In this document: piece after piece, positions 1-6,416 of the stretch | Position numbering within the stretch: position 1 is the first letter of the stretch | Layout: each line of letters opens with the position of its first letter | From: Bacteroidota bacterium | GTDB taxonomy: Bacteria > Bacteroidota > Bacteroidia > B-17B0 > Aurantibacillaceae | Assembly: GCA_025360565.1 (NCBI GenBank) | Contig: JANYBY010000273.1 | Span: 1 to 6,416, forward strand | DNA: 6,416 nucleotides | Reading direction: 5' to 3' | The notes under the pieces: generated by a model | Databases searched by the model: none | Told to the model about the DNA's origin: nothing | The model's input: the letters and a program-made list of their open reading frames with translations, nothing else | Position numbers and translations under genes: made by a program

Positions 1-1
1 A

Positions 2-976
2 AACCTCCCCTGCTTTAAAATCAGCCACCAAATACGTTTGCAGCTGCTCAAATTTTATCGCTTCAAACTCTAATGGCAGATTATCGGCATTTGCAATTTC
101 AACTTCAAATTCTTTTTCGCGAAAATCGTTTAAATTAAAGGTGTTGCTTGTTTCCGAATTCAGTTCAAACTCCAACAAAACATCTTTATAACGCTCTTCT
201 TGTTTTCTTATAGTTCTGGTTTTGTAAACATAAATAGATGCCCTGCGTTTAAAAAAATTAGGGGCTTTTACTTTAAAACTAACCTTATTTATGATTGTAG
301 GGTTGTTGAATTTAAAGGCGGCGTTACTTGTTTTATTTGGTTTAGAAGTTGTGTAATTGCTTACCTCCGGTTTAACTTCGTTTAGTTTACCGGCGCTAAT
401 GGCGCCTTCAAAATAACCGGCCTTTAAAATGTTTAGCGGAAGGGTGTGCAAATCGTTAATTTCAATTTTAATGTATTTGTAATTTACCAAAGGGAAACCC
501 AAAGTACGGTAAGCATAAACCGATTGCTCGTTGTATAAATTATATAAAAAAATACCGTCGCTTACTGCGAACCATTGCTTTTTATCGTCGCTACCAACAA
601 TATTACACACTTTAATGGCATCTGAATTGGCCACACACAAAATAATATTTTGCATGGGTTCTTTTTTAGGGTTTTCGATAATGAAATTGGTGTAACGACC
701 CTTGCCTATTTCTTTATCCTGAATTTTGTATTCTTTAAAATTAGTCGATGAGTAATTAAACGATTCGTTCACCAAAAAATAAGGCACTTCATTTTTACTT
801 TTATCGTAGATCCGCAAATCGCTAAAGCTTGTATTAGCAAGGTTTTTAAGCTCCGGATTAACTGCCAGTGCCTGTAAACCGTTTTGTTTTGAAGCAATAC
901 TTAAACTGTGCGTAAAGGTTTGTCCTTTACTAAGCACAAAAGCAAATAAGAGTAATTTAATCAGGCTTTGTTTCAT
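2..976 (-). CDS. DUF3999-like exported protein, N-terminal part (C-terminus beyond window)
   Basis: This open frame begins with ATG at 976 and runs 325 codons without a stop to the left edge, so the C-terminus is missing. Residues 1-18 form a signal peptide (Lys near the start, then a Leu/Phe core LIKLLLFAFVLSKG, probable cut before Gln19), so the product should be exported to the periplasm. Residues 33-69 (LQALAV..ELKN, then SDLRIYDKSKNEVPYFL) resemble the N-terminal beta-rich part of DUF3999 proteins, which carry a similar DLR-(I/V)-(Y/F)...VPY signature. A second block at residues 135-170 (QWFAVSDGIFLYNL ... FPLVNYKYIKIEI) looks like a beta-sandwich segment. The start overlaps the end of the DUF2339 gene by 20 bases in another frame, which suggests coupled translation. 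DUF3999 genes are often found beside DUF2339 genes, which supports the call. The family has no established function; a membrane anchor may follow beyond the edge. Coding is certain, the family name fairly so. Confidence 0.8.
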   Translation of the reverse strand, partial: MKQSLIKLLLFAFVLSKGQTFTHSLSIASKQNGLQALAVNPELKNLANTSFSDLRIYDKSKNEVPYFLVNESFNYSSTNFKEYKIQDKEIGKGRYTNFIIENPKKEPMQNIILCVANSDAIKVCNIVGSDDKKQWFAVSDGIFLYNLYNEQSVYAYRTLGFPLVNYKYIKIEINDLHTLPLNILKAGYFEGAISAGKLNEVKPEVSNYTTSKPNKTSNAAFKFNNPTIINKVSFKVKAPNFFKRRASIYVYKTRTIRKQEERYKDVLLEFELNSETSNTFNLNDFREKEFEVEIANADNLPLEFEAIKFEQLQTYLVADFKAGEV

Positions 977-3446
977 TATTCTCTAAATTAGTTTGCGTAA
1001 TTGTTTCTTTTTCTTCGCTCAAAATAAGTGCTTTTATTTTTTGATACATGAAAGACATGATCAAAAGCACTACACCTAAAATAATAAAGGCAATTATTTT
1101 ACCGGCCTCGCTTACATCGTTAATATCGTAAATAAATAATTTAAGAAGGGTAATCGCCAATAATACCAAAGCCATTATACGAAGTGCTTTTAACTGACGT
1201 TTTATGCCGATGCTTAAAAACGTAAAAGCAATTATAGACCATGCGATCGGCAAAGCCACTTTAATTATTTGTTCGTGTATGTAATTATAAACGGTGCTCA
1301 CTATCTCGTAATCATTGGTACGCACAAACGAATGTAATTTAATTACCATTATATTTAAAATAACCTCGTTGCTTGTTATTACAATTATAAAAATGCCAAG
1401 CATCCATAGTAAACCGGTTTTTGCGGCAATAATAAAGTTTGAATTCTTATTCGCAGTTTTAATGGTAACGGTGAGATGAAGAAGCAACACTGCCAATGCC
1501 ACAAAATGCGCCAAATAGCCCAAATAGCTTGCGTGTTCAGCCCTGCAGCGTTCCTTTAATTCGTCGTAAGGCGCAATGGAATACATGAAGGCGAAGTAAA
1601 TTAAATTGATACACAATAATATGAATGCCACAGCATTGTTTGCGGCGCTGTATCTTTTAAGTAAAATAATACTGAGTATAGAAGTAAAACATACATGGTA
1701 AAAACACGAAATACTTACAACCGAATCGGTTGAATAAACATAATACGCGCTTTGATGGTGGATCTCAAAAAAACCGGTGAGGTAAGCCAGAAAAAGAGAA
1801 GTTACTTTTAAAATATTACCGTACACTTTAGGATTGATTCCGAAAGCGGAATTTTCTTTTTCTTGTTTATTTAAAAATACCGATGCAATAAATAAAAAAA
1901 TGGCGCTCGATATGCCTGTGATAAACCCTTTGTTCAATAAAGGTTTCAAGAGATCATTGCTATGTTCGCCATAAATATTCACATAATCCATCATTAAACT
2001 AAAGAACATTAACACTGCTACAATTATAGAGGCAAGATTGAACGACCTTAATTGAGAGCGTAACGATAACCATACAAGCATGGCCACTTCGGCCGCCCAG
2101 AACAAAGTAATGTAATTGCCTTTTAACTGCACCGGCGCAGCCAATGTAGCAAAGGTTAATGTTAAACCAATGAACAGGTACACCAGTTTTTTATCGGCTT
2201 TAAAAAGTTTGTAAAGTATAAGGCCCAATGCAAAATTAAATCCACCCATGGCAATGGTATAAACACCTTTTAATTCAGGATGCCAGTATTTTAATACCAT
2301 CATTCCTGTGGTGTAAAAAATAAAAGTGTTACTTATTAAAATAATAATTTCAATGTAACTGAAAGGCCTTCGTTCTTTTACATTGTTTATTACATTCATT
2401 AAAACAAAAACAAAATAAAATATCAATCCAAAAATAAACGCGCCTTCATAAGGCGGGTTAATGCCGTACATTACTTTGCTGCCAAGCCATGCGGAATACA
2501 GTAATACCGTAAAAGCATACGTGAGGATATTTATTAAGTTCCATTTTTTTAAATAAGCGAGCACCAACATACCAAGATCTAAAATTAAAATGTAGGTGAA
2601 CAGCACTTTATAATTGCCTTGCCCGGTGCTTACCATAAATGGCACCGCAAAGCCGCCAATGATGGATAAAGCGGCCAGCTCAATTCTATTGTACGCGACC
2701 GAAATAAATACGGAAAATGCCGTTATTACAAGCATCATAGCAAAAGCAACGGGTTGTGTAAACAAATGGTATTGGTGAAAAGCAATGCCTATAGTAAAAT
2801 AAAAAATGGCAATGGCTCCGGCTACCAATACCGAACTAAAGGGTTTAAACTTAATACGTAACCTGTGTGCAAAGCCCATAACAATGGCGCCGCTTAAAAT
2901 ACCAATACCAACACGGGCGGTTTCGTTTATCCAGTTTTGATCGATGGCATATTTTACAAAAAAGGCAATGCCTAAAACCAAAATGGCCACACCAATTTTG
3001 CTTATTAAATTTTCGCCTACAAATTTTTCAAGATCGGGATTGCGTTCCTTAAAGCGATCGTACCAACCCGGCTGCGGCGTAACCGGAGTACGCTTAACAT
3101 TTTGCTGGGGATTTTCAATTACAGGAATATCAACAGGAATGGTCTCTTCAACCACTTTTTCTTCAATTATTACCGGAGGAATTATTTCTTTATCCTTCTC
3201 AACAATTTTTTCTTCCTCAACAATTACAGGTGGCGTAATTTTTTTCTCGGGAATTATTTCAGGTTCAGGCGATATAACAACTTCCGCTTGTTTTTCAACC
3301 ACTACGGTTTTTTGATCCTTTAAAATATCTTTTATCTGTTTCTCAAGAATGAAAAACTGGTTATAGATCTGCTGAAATTTTTTATTGTGATTTACATGAA
3401 AGATGATTAGCAAAAGAATAAGGACAATGATCAGACAAATTTCCAT
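957..3446 (-). CDS. DUF2339 family polytopic membrane protein
   Basis: An 829-residue inner-membrane protein of unknown biochemical function. In order: an N-terminal hydrophobic helix (residues 3-17), a short charged, possibly coiled-coil stretch (21-50), a Pro/Glu/Ile/Val-rich linker (57-112), then about 22 hydrophobic helices from residue 150 to 800 and a charged tail. Family hallmarks of DUF2339 are visible: ENLISKIGVAILVLGIAFFV then KYAIDQNWI at 145-173, ELAALSIIGGFAVPFMVSTG at 256-275, a WAAEVAMLVWLSLRS block at 450-464, and near the end LKALRIMALVLLAITLLKLF with IYD, ending ILGVVLLIMSFMYQK (752-803). The ATG at 3446 puts the first hydrophobic helix at the very N-terminus, typical for the family, and there is no clear Shine-Dalgarno sequence before it. 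The stop at 957-959 lies inside the following DUF3999-like gene. A transport or envelope role is plausible from topology alone but not shown; no catalytic motif is evident. Confidence 0.93.
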   Translation of the reverse strand: MEICLIIVLILLLIIFHVNHNKKFQQIYNQFFILEKQIKDILKDQKTVVVEKQAEVVISPEPEIIPEKKITPPVIVEEEKIVEKDKEIIPPVIIEEKVVEETIPVDIPVIENPQQNVKRTPVTPQPGWYDRFKERNPDLEKFVGENLISKIGVAILVLGIAFFVKYAIDQNWINETARVGIGILSGAIVMGFAHRLRIKFKPFSSVLVAGAIAIFYFTIGIAFHQYHLFTQPVAFAMMLVITAFSVFISVAYNRIELAALSIIGGFAVPFMVSTGQGNYKVLFTYILILDLGMLVLAYLKKWNLINILTYAFTVLLYSAWLGSKVMYGINPPYEGAFIFGLIFYFVFVLMNVINNVKERRPFSYIEIIILISNTFIFYTTGMMVLKYWHPELKGVYTIAMGGFNFALGLILYKLFKADKKLVYLFIGLTLTFATLAAPVQLKGNYITLFWAAEVAMLVWLSLRSQLRSFNLASIIVAVLMFFSLMMDYVNIYGEHSNDLLKPLLNKGFITGISSAIFLFIASVFLNKQEKENSAFGINPKVYGNILKVTSLFLAYLTGFFEIHHQSAYYVYSTDSVVSISCFYHVCFTSILSIILLKRYSAANNAVAFILLCINLIYFAFMYSIAPYDELKERCRAEHASYLGYLAHFVALAVLLLHLTVTIKTANKNSNFIIAAKTGLLWMLGIFIIVITSNEVILNIMVIKLHSFVRTNDYEIVSTVYNYIHEQIIKVALPIAWSIIAFTFLSIGIKRQLKALRIMALVLLAITLLKLFIYDINDVSEAGKIIAFIILGVVLLIMSFMYQKIKALILSEEKETITQTNLENNETKPD
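3111..3278 (-). repeat. Pro/Glu-rich linker with imperfect internal repeat in the DUF2339 protein
   Basis: Codons 57-112 of the DUF2339 gene encode a low-complexity linker between the N-terminal membrane helix and the main membrane domain. Two units are nearly the same: ITPPVIVEEEK at residues 70-80 and IIPPVIIEEK at 88-97, each followed by Val/Glu/Lys-rich residues; PEPEIIPEKK at 60-69 is a weaker third unit. The composition suggests an extended, flexible spacer. The repeat also gives rise to spurious open frames on the plus strand here. Confidence 0.7.
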
Positions 3447-3604
3447 AATTGGGTTTTACGAGTTTAAATATAACAATAAATGTATAAAACGGCAGTTCAA
3501 ATTATGAATATTTGGCTAAGGTTTACGATAGAGAAAATACCTAAACCCAATAGCATCAGACTAATATATAAATTATTTGAAGCGTTAAAAAAAATAAGAG
3601 AACA
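3447..3604. other. Spacer between the propeller gene and the DUF2339 gene
   Basis: These 158 AT-rich bases hold no open frame or RNA gene that I can support. On the minus strand a run of eight T (3587-3594) lies shortly after the stop of the propeller gene, but no stem precedes it. The DUF2339 promoter should lie here if that gene is transcribed separately. TATATTTA on the minus strand (3465-3472) resembles the Bacteroidota -7 element TAnnTTTG, but no TTG sits at the proper distance upstream. Confidence 0.5.
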
Positions 3605-5302
3605 TTATTGCAAAACGATCTTTTTGGATAACACAGGTTTATGATCGTTGATGGCCCTTAACAAATAAATACCTTTAGGATAAGAGCTCAGATCAATTAA
3701 TTTTCCGTTTTTGTAAATGCTTTTCAAGATCACTTTTCCTGTCGCCTCTGTTATTTCAATAGTTAAAGGATCGTTCACCTCACCGCTTAAATAAAACTGT
3801 CCGTTATTTGGATTAGGATAAATGCTGAATTCTTCATTGGCATTTTTTAATTCATTTAATCCTATCAAAACATTATCATACTTCGCTAAAAAAACCGCAT
3901 CCAGACTTATTGAGCCAAGGTTAATGGTGTTGGCCGACATATCAAAATCAACAAAGCCTTGAAATCTTCCTGTAATAAAAACACTTCCTGCCGCGTTCAT
4001 AGCCATGCCGTATGGATAAGCGGTTGATGCGCTTCCGCCAATATTAGTTACTTTTAAATAAGCACCTGCGGCATCGTATTTTGCCAAAAAAACATCGGCG
4101 GCACCGAGTGTACTTAAAGTAGCGGTGCCCGCGCTCGCGTCAAAATCAACAGTGGTATGAAACGATCCTGTTAAAAAAATATTTCCGCCCGCATCCAACT
4201 TTAAGCTGCTGCCCACATCTGCCCCGCTTCCGCCCATGCCGTTTGCCCATACGTAATTTCCGTTGTTATCGTATTTACATAAAAAAATATCGTTGTTGCC
4301 AACAGAAACTAAATTCGATGTGCCCGCACCCGGATCAAAATCAACCGTACTTGAAAAATAACCGGCTAAAAATACATTTCCTGCGCCATCCAATTGTAAA
4401 TTATTCCCAACATCATCACCAACACCGCCAATTGTTTTTGCCCAAATATAATTGCCGCTGTTATCGTATTTTGCAAAATAAATATCAGATATACCTCCTG
4501 CCGAAACTAAATTTACTGTTCCCGCACCCGGATCAAAATCCGCTGTGCCTTGGTATGTTCCTATTATGTGCACATTGCCGATAGCATCTAATTGCATGGC
4601 GTTACAAAGTTCGTTGCCGGCCCCGCCTACACTCTTTGCCCAACCAAAAACACCGGCGCCCGAATATTTAACCATAAACACATCGCTCGACACGCCCGGC
4701 GAAGTTAAATTAGATGTGCCTGCACCAATATCAAAATCTACCGTTCCCGAAAAATAACCTGCTATGTAAATATTTCCTACACCATCCATCTGTATTGCGT
4801 TTCCGCCATCGTTGCCTGTGCCTCCCAAATTAAATGCAGATACATAAGCTCCCAAAGGACTGTAAACCGCTAAAAAAACATCGTATCCGCCGGCAGCTGT
4901 TAAATTAATAGTACTCGCACCAGGATCAAAATCTACAGTTCCCTGAAAAGCACCTGTTACATAAACATTTCCACCTGCATCAACCTGCACATTCGTTCCA
5001 ATATCATCCAACGCACCACCAAGATTAATGGCCCATAAATAATTACCCGCCTGATCGTATTTAGCAACAAAAATATCCGATTGTCCGTTTGATACAAGCG
5101 TGGCAGTTGCAGGGCTTGGATCGAAATCGGCGGTGCCCGAAAAATAACCGGTAACAAAGGAGTTTCCGGCCGCATCAACTTGAATAGAATTAGAAAGGTT
5201 ATTGGCTGTGCCCACAATGCTTTTTGCCCAAATATAATTTTGGCTCAACGCTGATCCAAACGCAGTTAGAACAAAGGAAAGCGCAAGTATTTGTTTTTTC
5301 AT
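3605..5302 (-). CDS. Secreted SBBP-type beta-propeller repeat protein with type IX secretion sorting domain
   Basis: A complete 565-residue protein. Residues 1-20 are a signal peptide (MKKQ, hydrophobic core, ending SALS before Gln21) for Sec export. Residues 22-483 hold seven repeats of 65-66 residues with the pattern W-A-K...GG...D-x-G...Q-x-D..GN-(V/I)-(Y/F)-(V/L)-x-G-x-F-x-G-T-x-DFD-P-G-A-G-T..NL......D-(I/V)-F-(L/V)-x-KYD..G-x-Y. This fits the SBBP beta-propeller repeat, and seven units fit a closed seven-bladed propeller. Residues 492-565 are a C-terminal type A type IX sorting domain: FSIYPNPNNGQFYL, then LTIEITEATGKVI, LIDLSSYPKGIYLLRA and a lysine-containing final strand SKKIVLQ. In known cases this domain directs transport across the outer membrane and is removed, leaving the protein on the surface or released. 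No enzyme domain or catalytic motif is visible, so binding or adhesion is only a guess. The ATG at 5302 is fixed by the signal peptide. The gene stands alone, 158 bases before the DUF2339 gene. Confidence 0.93.
   Translation of the reverse strand: MKKQILALSFVLTAFGSALSQNYIWAKSIVGTANNLSNSIQVDAAGNSFVTGYFSGTADFDPSPATATLVSNGQSDIFVAKYDQAGNYLWAINLGGALDDIGTNVQVDAGGNVYVTGAFQGTVDFDPGASTINLTAAGGYDVFLAVYSPLGAYVSAFNLGGTGNDGGNAIQMDGVGNIYIAGYFSGTVDFDIGAGTSNLTSPGVSSDVFMVKYSGAGVFGWAKSVGGAGNELCNAMQLDAIGNVHIIGTYQGTADFDPGAGTVNLVSAGGISDIYFAKYDNSGNYIWAKTIGGVGDDVGNNLQLDGAGNVFLAGYFSSTVDFDPGAGTSNLVSVGNNDIFLCKYDNNGNYVWANGMGGSGADVGSSLKLDAGGNIFLTGSFHTTVDFDASAGTATLSTLGAADVFLAKYDAAGAYLKVTNIGGSASTAYPYGMAMNAAGSVFITGRFQGFVDFDMSANTINLGSISLDAVFLAKYDNVLIGLNELKNANEEFSIYPNPNNGQFYLSGEVNDPLTIEITEATGKVILKSIYKNGKLIDLSSYPKGIYLLRAINDHKPVLSKKIVLQ
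3608..3829 (-). other. Type IX secretion C-terminal sorting domain (type A, Por tail)
   Basis: Codons 492-565 of the propeller gene. The domain opens with the typical YPNPNNGQF motif, followed by beta strands around ITEATGKVI and LIDLSSYPKGIYLLR, and ends in a short basic-hydrophobic strand, KKIVLQ. It marks the protein as a cargo of the type IX system, and implies that the host encodes that machinery elsewhere. Confidence 0.93.
3854..5239 (-). repeat. Seven tandem units of about 196 bases encoding propeller blades
   Basis: The DFD triplet recurs at residues 59, 124, 189, 255, 321, 386 and 452, a spacing of 65, 65, 66, 66, 65 and 66 residues. At the DNA level the units are diverged, with only short shared blocks such as ggatcaaaatc on the plus strand, so this is an old duplication kept by selection on the protein rather than a fresh DNA repeat. 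Units 4 and 5 lie closest to consensus (DFDPGAGT); units 6 and 7 depart most (DFDASAGT, DFDMSANT). Confidence 0.88.
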
Positions 5303-5407
5303 TTTTTACTATTTACTTAACGAAGATAAACAAAAAAACGAGTTAAAGTTGCACTTTAAGCTCATGTATTCAATAAATAAGATGATAATTTTACTCAGTT
5401 AAACTTA
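5303..5407. promoter_or_regulatory. Divergent intergenic region with two inverted repeats and weak promoter candidates
   Basis: These 105 bases separate the minus-strand propeller gene from the plus-strand permease gene, so promoters for both should lie here. For the propeller gene, TATCTTCG (5321-5328, minus strand) matches the Bacteroidota -7 element TAnnTTTG at five of six fixed positions but lacks a good TTG upstream. A weaker match, CAACTTTA (5344-5351), has a TTG at 5371-5373 at a 19-base spacing. For the permease, TAATTTTA (5386-5393, plus strand) is a five-of-six match without a properly placed TTG. None is convincing alone. Two inverted repeats are listed separately. Confidence 0.4.
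5340..5363. repeat. Inverted repeat with 3-base loop between divergent genes
   Basis: TTAAAGT (5343-5349) and ACTTTAA (5353-5359) are perfect inverted arms around TGC. With one bulged G at 5360 the pairing continues through GAG (5340-5342) and CTC (5361-5363), giving a ten-pair stem. It could be an operator or a hairpin. It has no following T run on either strand that would make it an obvious terminator. Confidence 0.45.
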
Positions 5408-5417
5408 ATGTTTAACT
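5397..5417. repeat. Inverted repeat covering the permease start codon
   Basis: AGTTAAAC (5397-5404) and GTTTAACT (5410-5417) are perfect eight-base inverted arms around TTAAT, and the ATG of the permease (5408-5410) sits in the loop and first base of the right arm. The arms share AGTTAAA with the other inverted repeat about 55 bases away. A regulator site or a start-masking hairpin is possible, but AT-rich DNA makes chance palindromes common. Confidence 0.4.
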
Positions 5418-6415
5418 TTAACGCTGTGCTTTTTGTAAAAGAAAATATTTCAATTGCCTGGGATTCTATTAAGGCTAACCGTTTACGGGCTCTTATAACC
5501 ATGTTGATCATTAGTATTGGCATAACGGCGCTTGTTGGCATACTTTCGGCAATTGACGCCATAAAAAATGGCATTAACGATAATTTTACGAGCATGGGCG
5601 CCAATACATTCACTATTCGCAATGCCGAAAAAAATATACGGGTTGGTCGCAATGGCCGTAAAGCAAGGGCTTACCAACCCATAACTTACAAAGAGGCCCT
5701 GCGTTTTAAGAATGAATTTAATTATCCGGTCGTAACTTCTATTTCAACAGAAGCCAGTTGGAATTCGCGCATTAAGTACAGTAACAAAAAAACTAACCCA
5801 AATATTCAGGTTTACGGCAGCGACGAAAATTATTTGTCAACCGCCGGTTACGAATTAGATAAGGGAAGAAATTTTAATGCCAACGAAGTTACAAGCGGCT
5901 CTCACATTGTTTTAATTGGTAAAGAAATTGAAATGACCTTGTTTAAAAAAACAGAGAATTGCCTTGAGAAAACGATTAAAATTGGTGCCACTCGTTACAA
6001 AATTGTTGGTGTTTTAAAAAGTAAAGGAAATAGTTCGGGTTTTGGAGGCGATAAACTTTGTATTATACCCATTACCAATGCGCGCCAGTATTTTGGTAAA
6101 CCCGATATGGCTTTTACCATAAACATTTTAACCAAAAATAGTTTTTTGCTGGATATTTTGCTTAACGAGGCGCGAGGCTTATTCAGAAAAGTGCGCCACA
6201 TAGCCATTAGCGGCGATGAGGATTTTGATGTTGTGAAAGCCGACAGCCTTGCCACTTTATTAATTGATAATTTAAAAAAAGTAACTGCAGGCGCAACTAT
6301 TATTGGCTTAATAACCTTGTTGGGTGCTGCCATTGGCTTAATGAATATAATGCTTGTGAGTGTAACCGAGCGCACCCGCGAAATTGGCGTACGCAAAGCC
6401 CTTGGCGCAACCATA
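5408..6415 (+). CDS. MacB-type ABC transporter permease, N-terminal part (C-terminus beyond window)
   Basis: This frame opens with ATG at 5408 and runs 336 codons to the right edge without a stop. It is the first start after an in-frame TAA at 5378. Layout is that of MacB/FtsX-type permeases: a short cytoplasmic N-terminus with the SIKANRLRALITML lead-in (20-33), a first membrane helix (about 29-48), a large periplasmic MacB_PCD-like domain (about 50-290) with VYGSDENYLSTAGYEL..GRNF and IVLIGKEI, IKIGATRYKIVGVLKSKG and PITNARQYFG, then a second helix (about 293-317) followed by the signature NIMLVSVTERTREIGVRKAL (313-332), the cytoplasmic segment after that helix. Two further helices should follow beyond the edge. 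Such permeases dimerise and work with a separate ATPase, often with a periplasmic adaptor, to move or expel molecules from the periplasm; the substrate is unknown. No ATPase domain precedes the permease in this polypeptide, unlike E. coli MacB, and no partner gene lies in the window. Confidence 0.93.
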   Translation, partial: MFNFNAVLFVKENISIAWDSIKANRLRALITMLIISIGITALVGILSAIDAIKNGINDNFTSMGANTFTIRNAEKNIRVGRNGRKARAYQPITYKEALRFKNEFNYPVVTSISTEASWNSRIKYSNKKTNPNIQVYGSDENYLSTAGYELDKGRNFNANEVTSGSHIVLIGKEIEMTLFKKTENCLEKTIKIGATRYKIVGVLKSKGNSSGFGGDKLCIIPITNARQYFGKPDMAFTINILTKNSFLLDILLNEARGLFRKVRHIAISGDEDFDVVKADSLATLLIDNLKKVTAGATIIGLITLLGAAIGLMNIMLVSVTERTREIGVRKALGATI

Positions 6416-6416
6416 A

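Noticed and set aside
200..385. Plus-strand open frame of 61 codons
   Set aside because: It lies antisense within the DUF3999-like gene, which has a signal peptide and family-like motifs; the plus-strand product shows nothing recognisable.
2944..3323. Two plus-strand open frames of 123 and 73 codons
   Set aside because: They are antisense to the Pro/Glu-rich linker of the DUF2339 gene. Their Ser/Thr/Phe-rich and Asn/Phe-rich translations are what the reverse of that repeat yields, and no family is recognisable.
3447..3500. Promoter for the DUF2339 gene
   Set aside because: TATATTTA at 3465-3472 (minus strand) resembles the -7 element, but the nearest TTG sequences are too close or about 25 bases away.
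3580..3604. Terminator after the propeller gene
   Set aside because: There is a run of eight T on the minus strand after the stop, but I could find no convincing stem just before it.
4243..4757. Plus-strand open frames inside the propeller gene
   Set aside because: They are antisense to the repeated blades, and their periodic Pro/Gln/His/Tyr content simply mirrors the repeats.
4957..5217. Minus-strand open frame of 86 codons
   Set aside because: It is an out-of-frame reading of the first blades of the propeller gene and has no features of its own.
3854..5239. Regularly spaced DNA repeats as a CRISPR array or satellite
   Set aside because: The period of about 196 bases is a multiple of three, the units are diverged at DNA level, and the periodicity is fully explained by the protein blades.
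5395..6414. Minus-strand open frames opposite the permease gene
   Set aside because: The plus strand encodes an unmistakable MacB-type permease through this whole stretch, so these are shadows.

Overview
The window looks like chromosomal DNA from a member of the Bacteroidota. Three things point that way: a C-terminal type IX secretion (Por) sorting domain on a secreted repeat protein, AT-rich DNA, and starts without clear Shine-Dalgarno sequences. I cannot name a genus. Nothing indicates a phage, plasmid, insertion sequence, CRISPR array or RNA gene.

Layout from left to right. (1) Positions 2-976, minus strand: the N-terminal 325 residues of a secreted DUF3999-like protein, cut off by the left edge. 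(2) Positions 957-3446, minus strand: an 829-residue polytopic DUF2339 membrane protein. Its stop lies inside the start of the DUF3999-like gene (20-base overlap), so the two form a translationally coupled pair. (3) Positions 3447-3604: a short spacer with no gene. (4) Positions 3605-5302, minus strand: a 565-residue secreted protein with a signal peptide, seven repeats of about 65 residues (SBBP-type, probably a seven-bladed beta-propeller) and a C-terminal type IX sorting domain. (5) Positions 5303-5407: a divergent intergenic region with two inverted repeats. (6) Positions 5408-6415, plus strand: the first 336 residues of a MacB-type ABC transporter permease, cut off by the right edge.

All four genes are envelope or export related: an inner-membrane protein with its exported partner, a protein sent through the outer membrane by the type IX system, and a MacB-like permease. 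Only the DUF2339/DUF3999 pair is linked by the sequence itself. The propeller gene lies upstream on the same strand but is separated by 158 bases, and the permease is transcribed the other way. The least understood part is the DUF2339/DUF3999 pair, two families without an established biochemical function that I know of. I see no clear case for a wholly new multi-gene system in this window.
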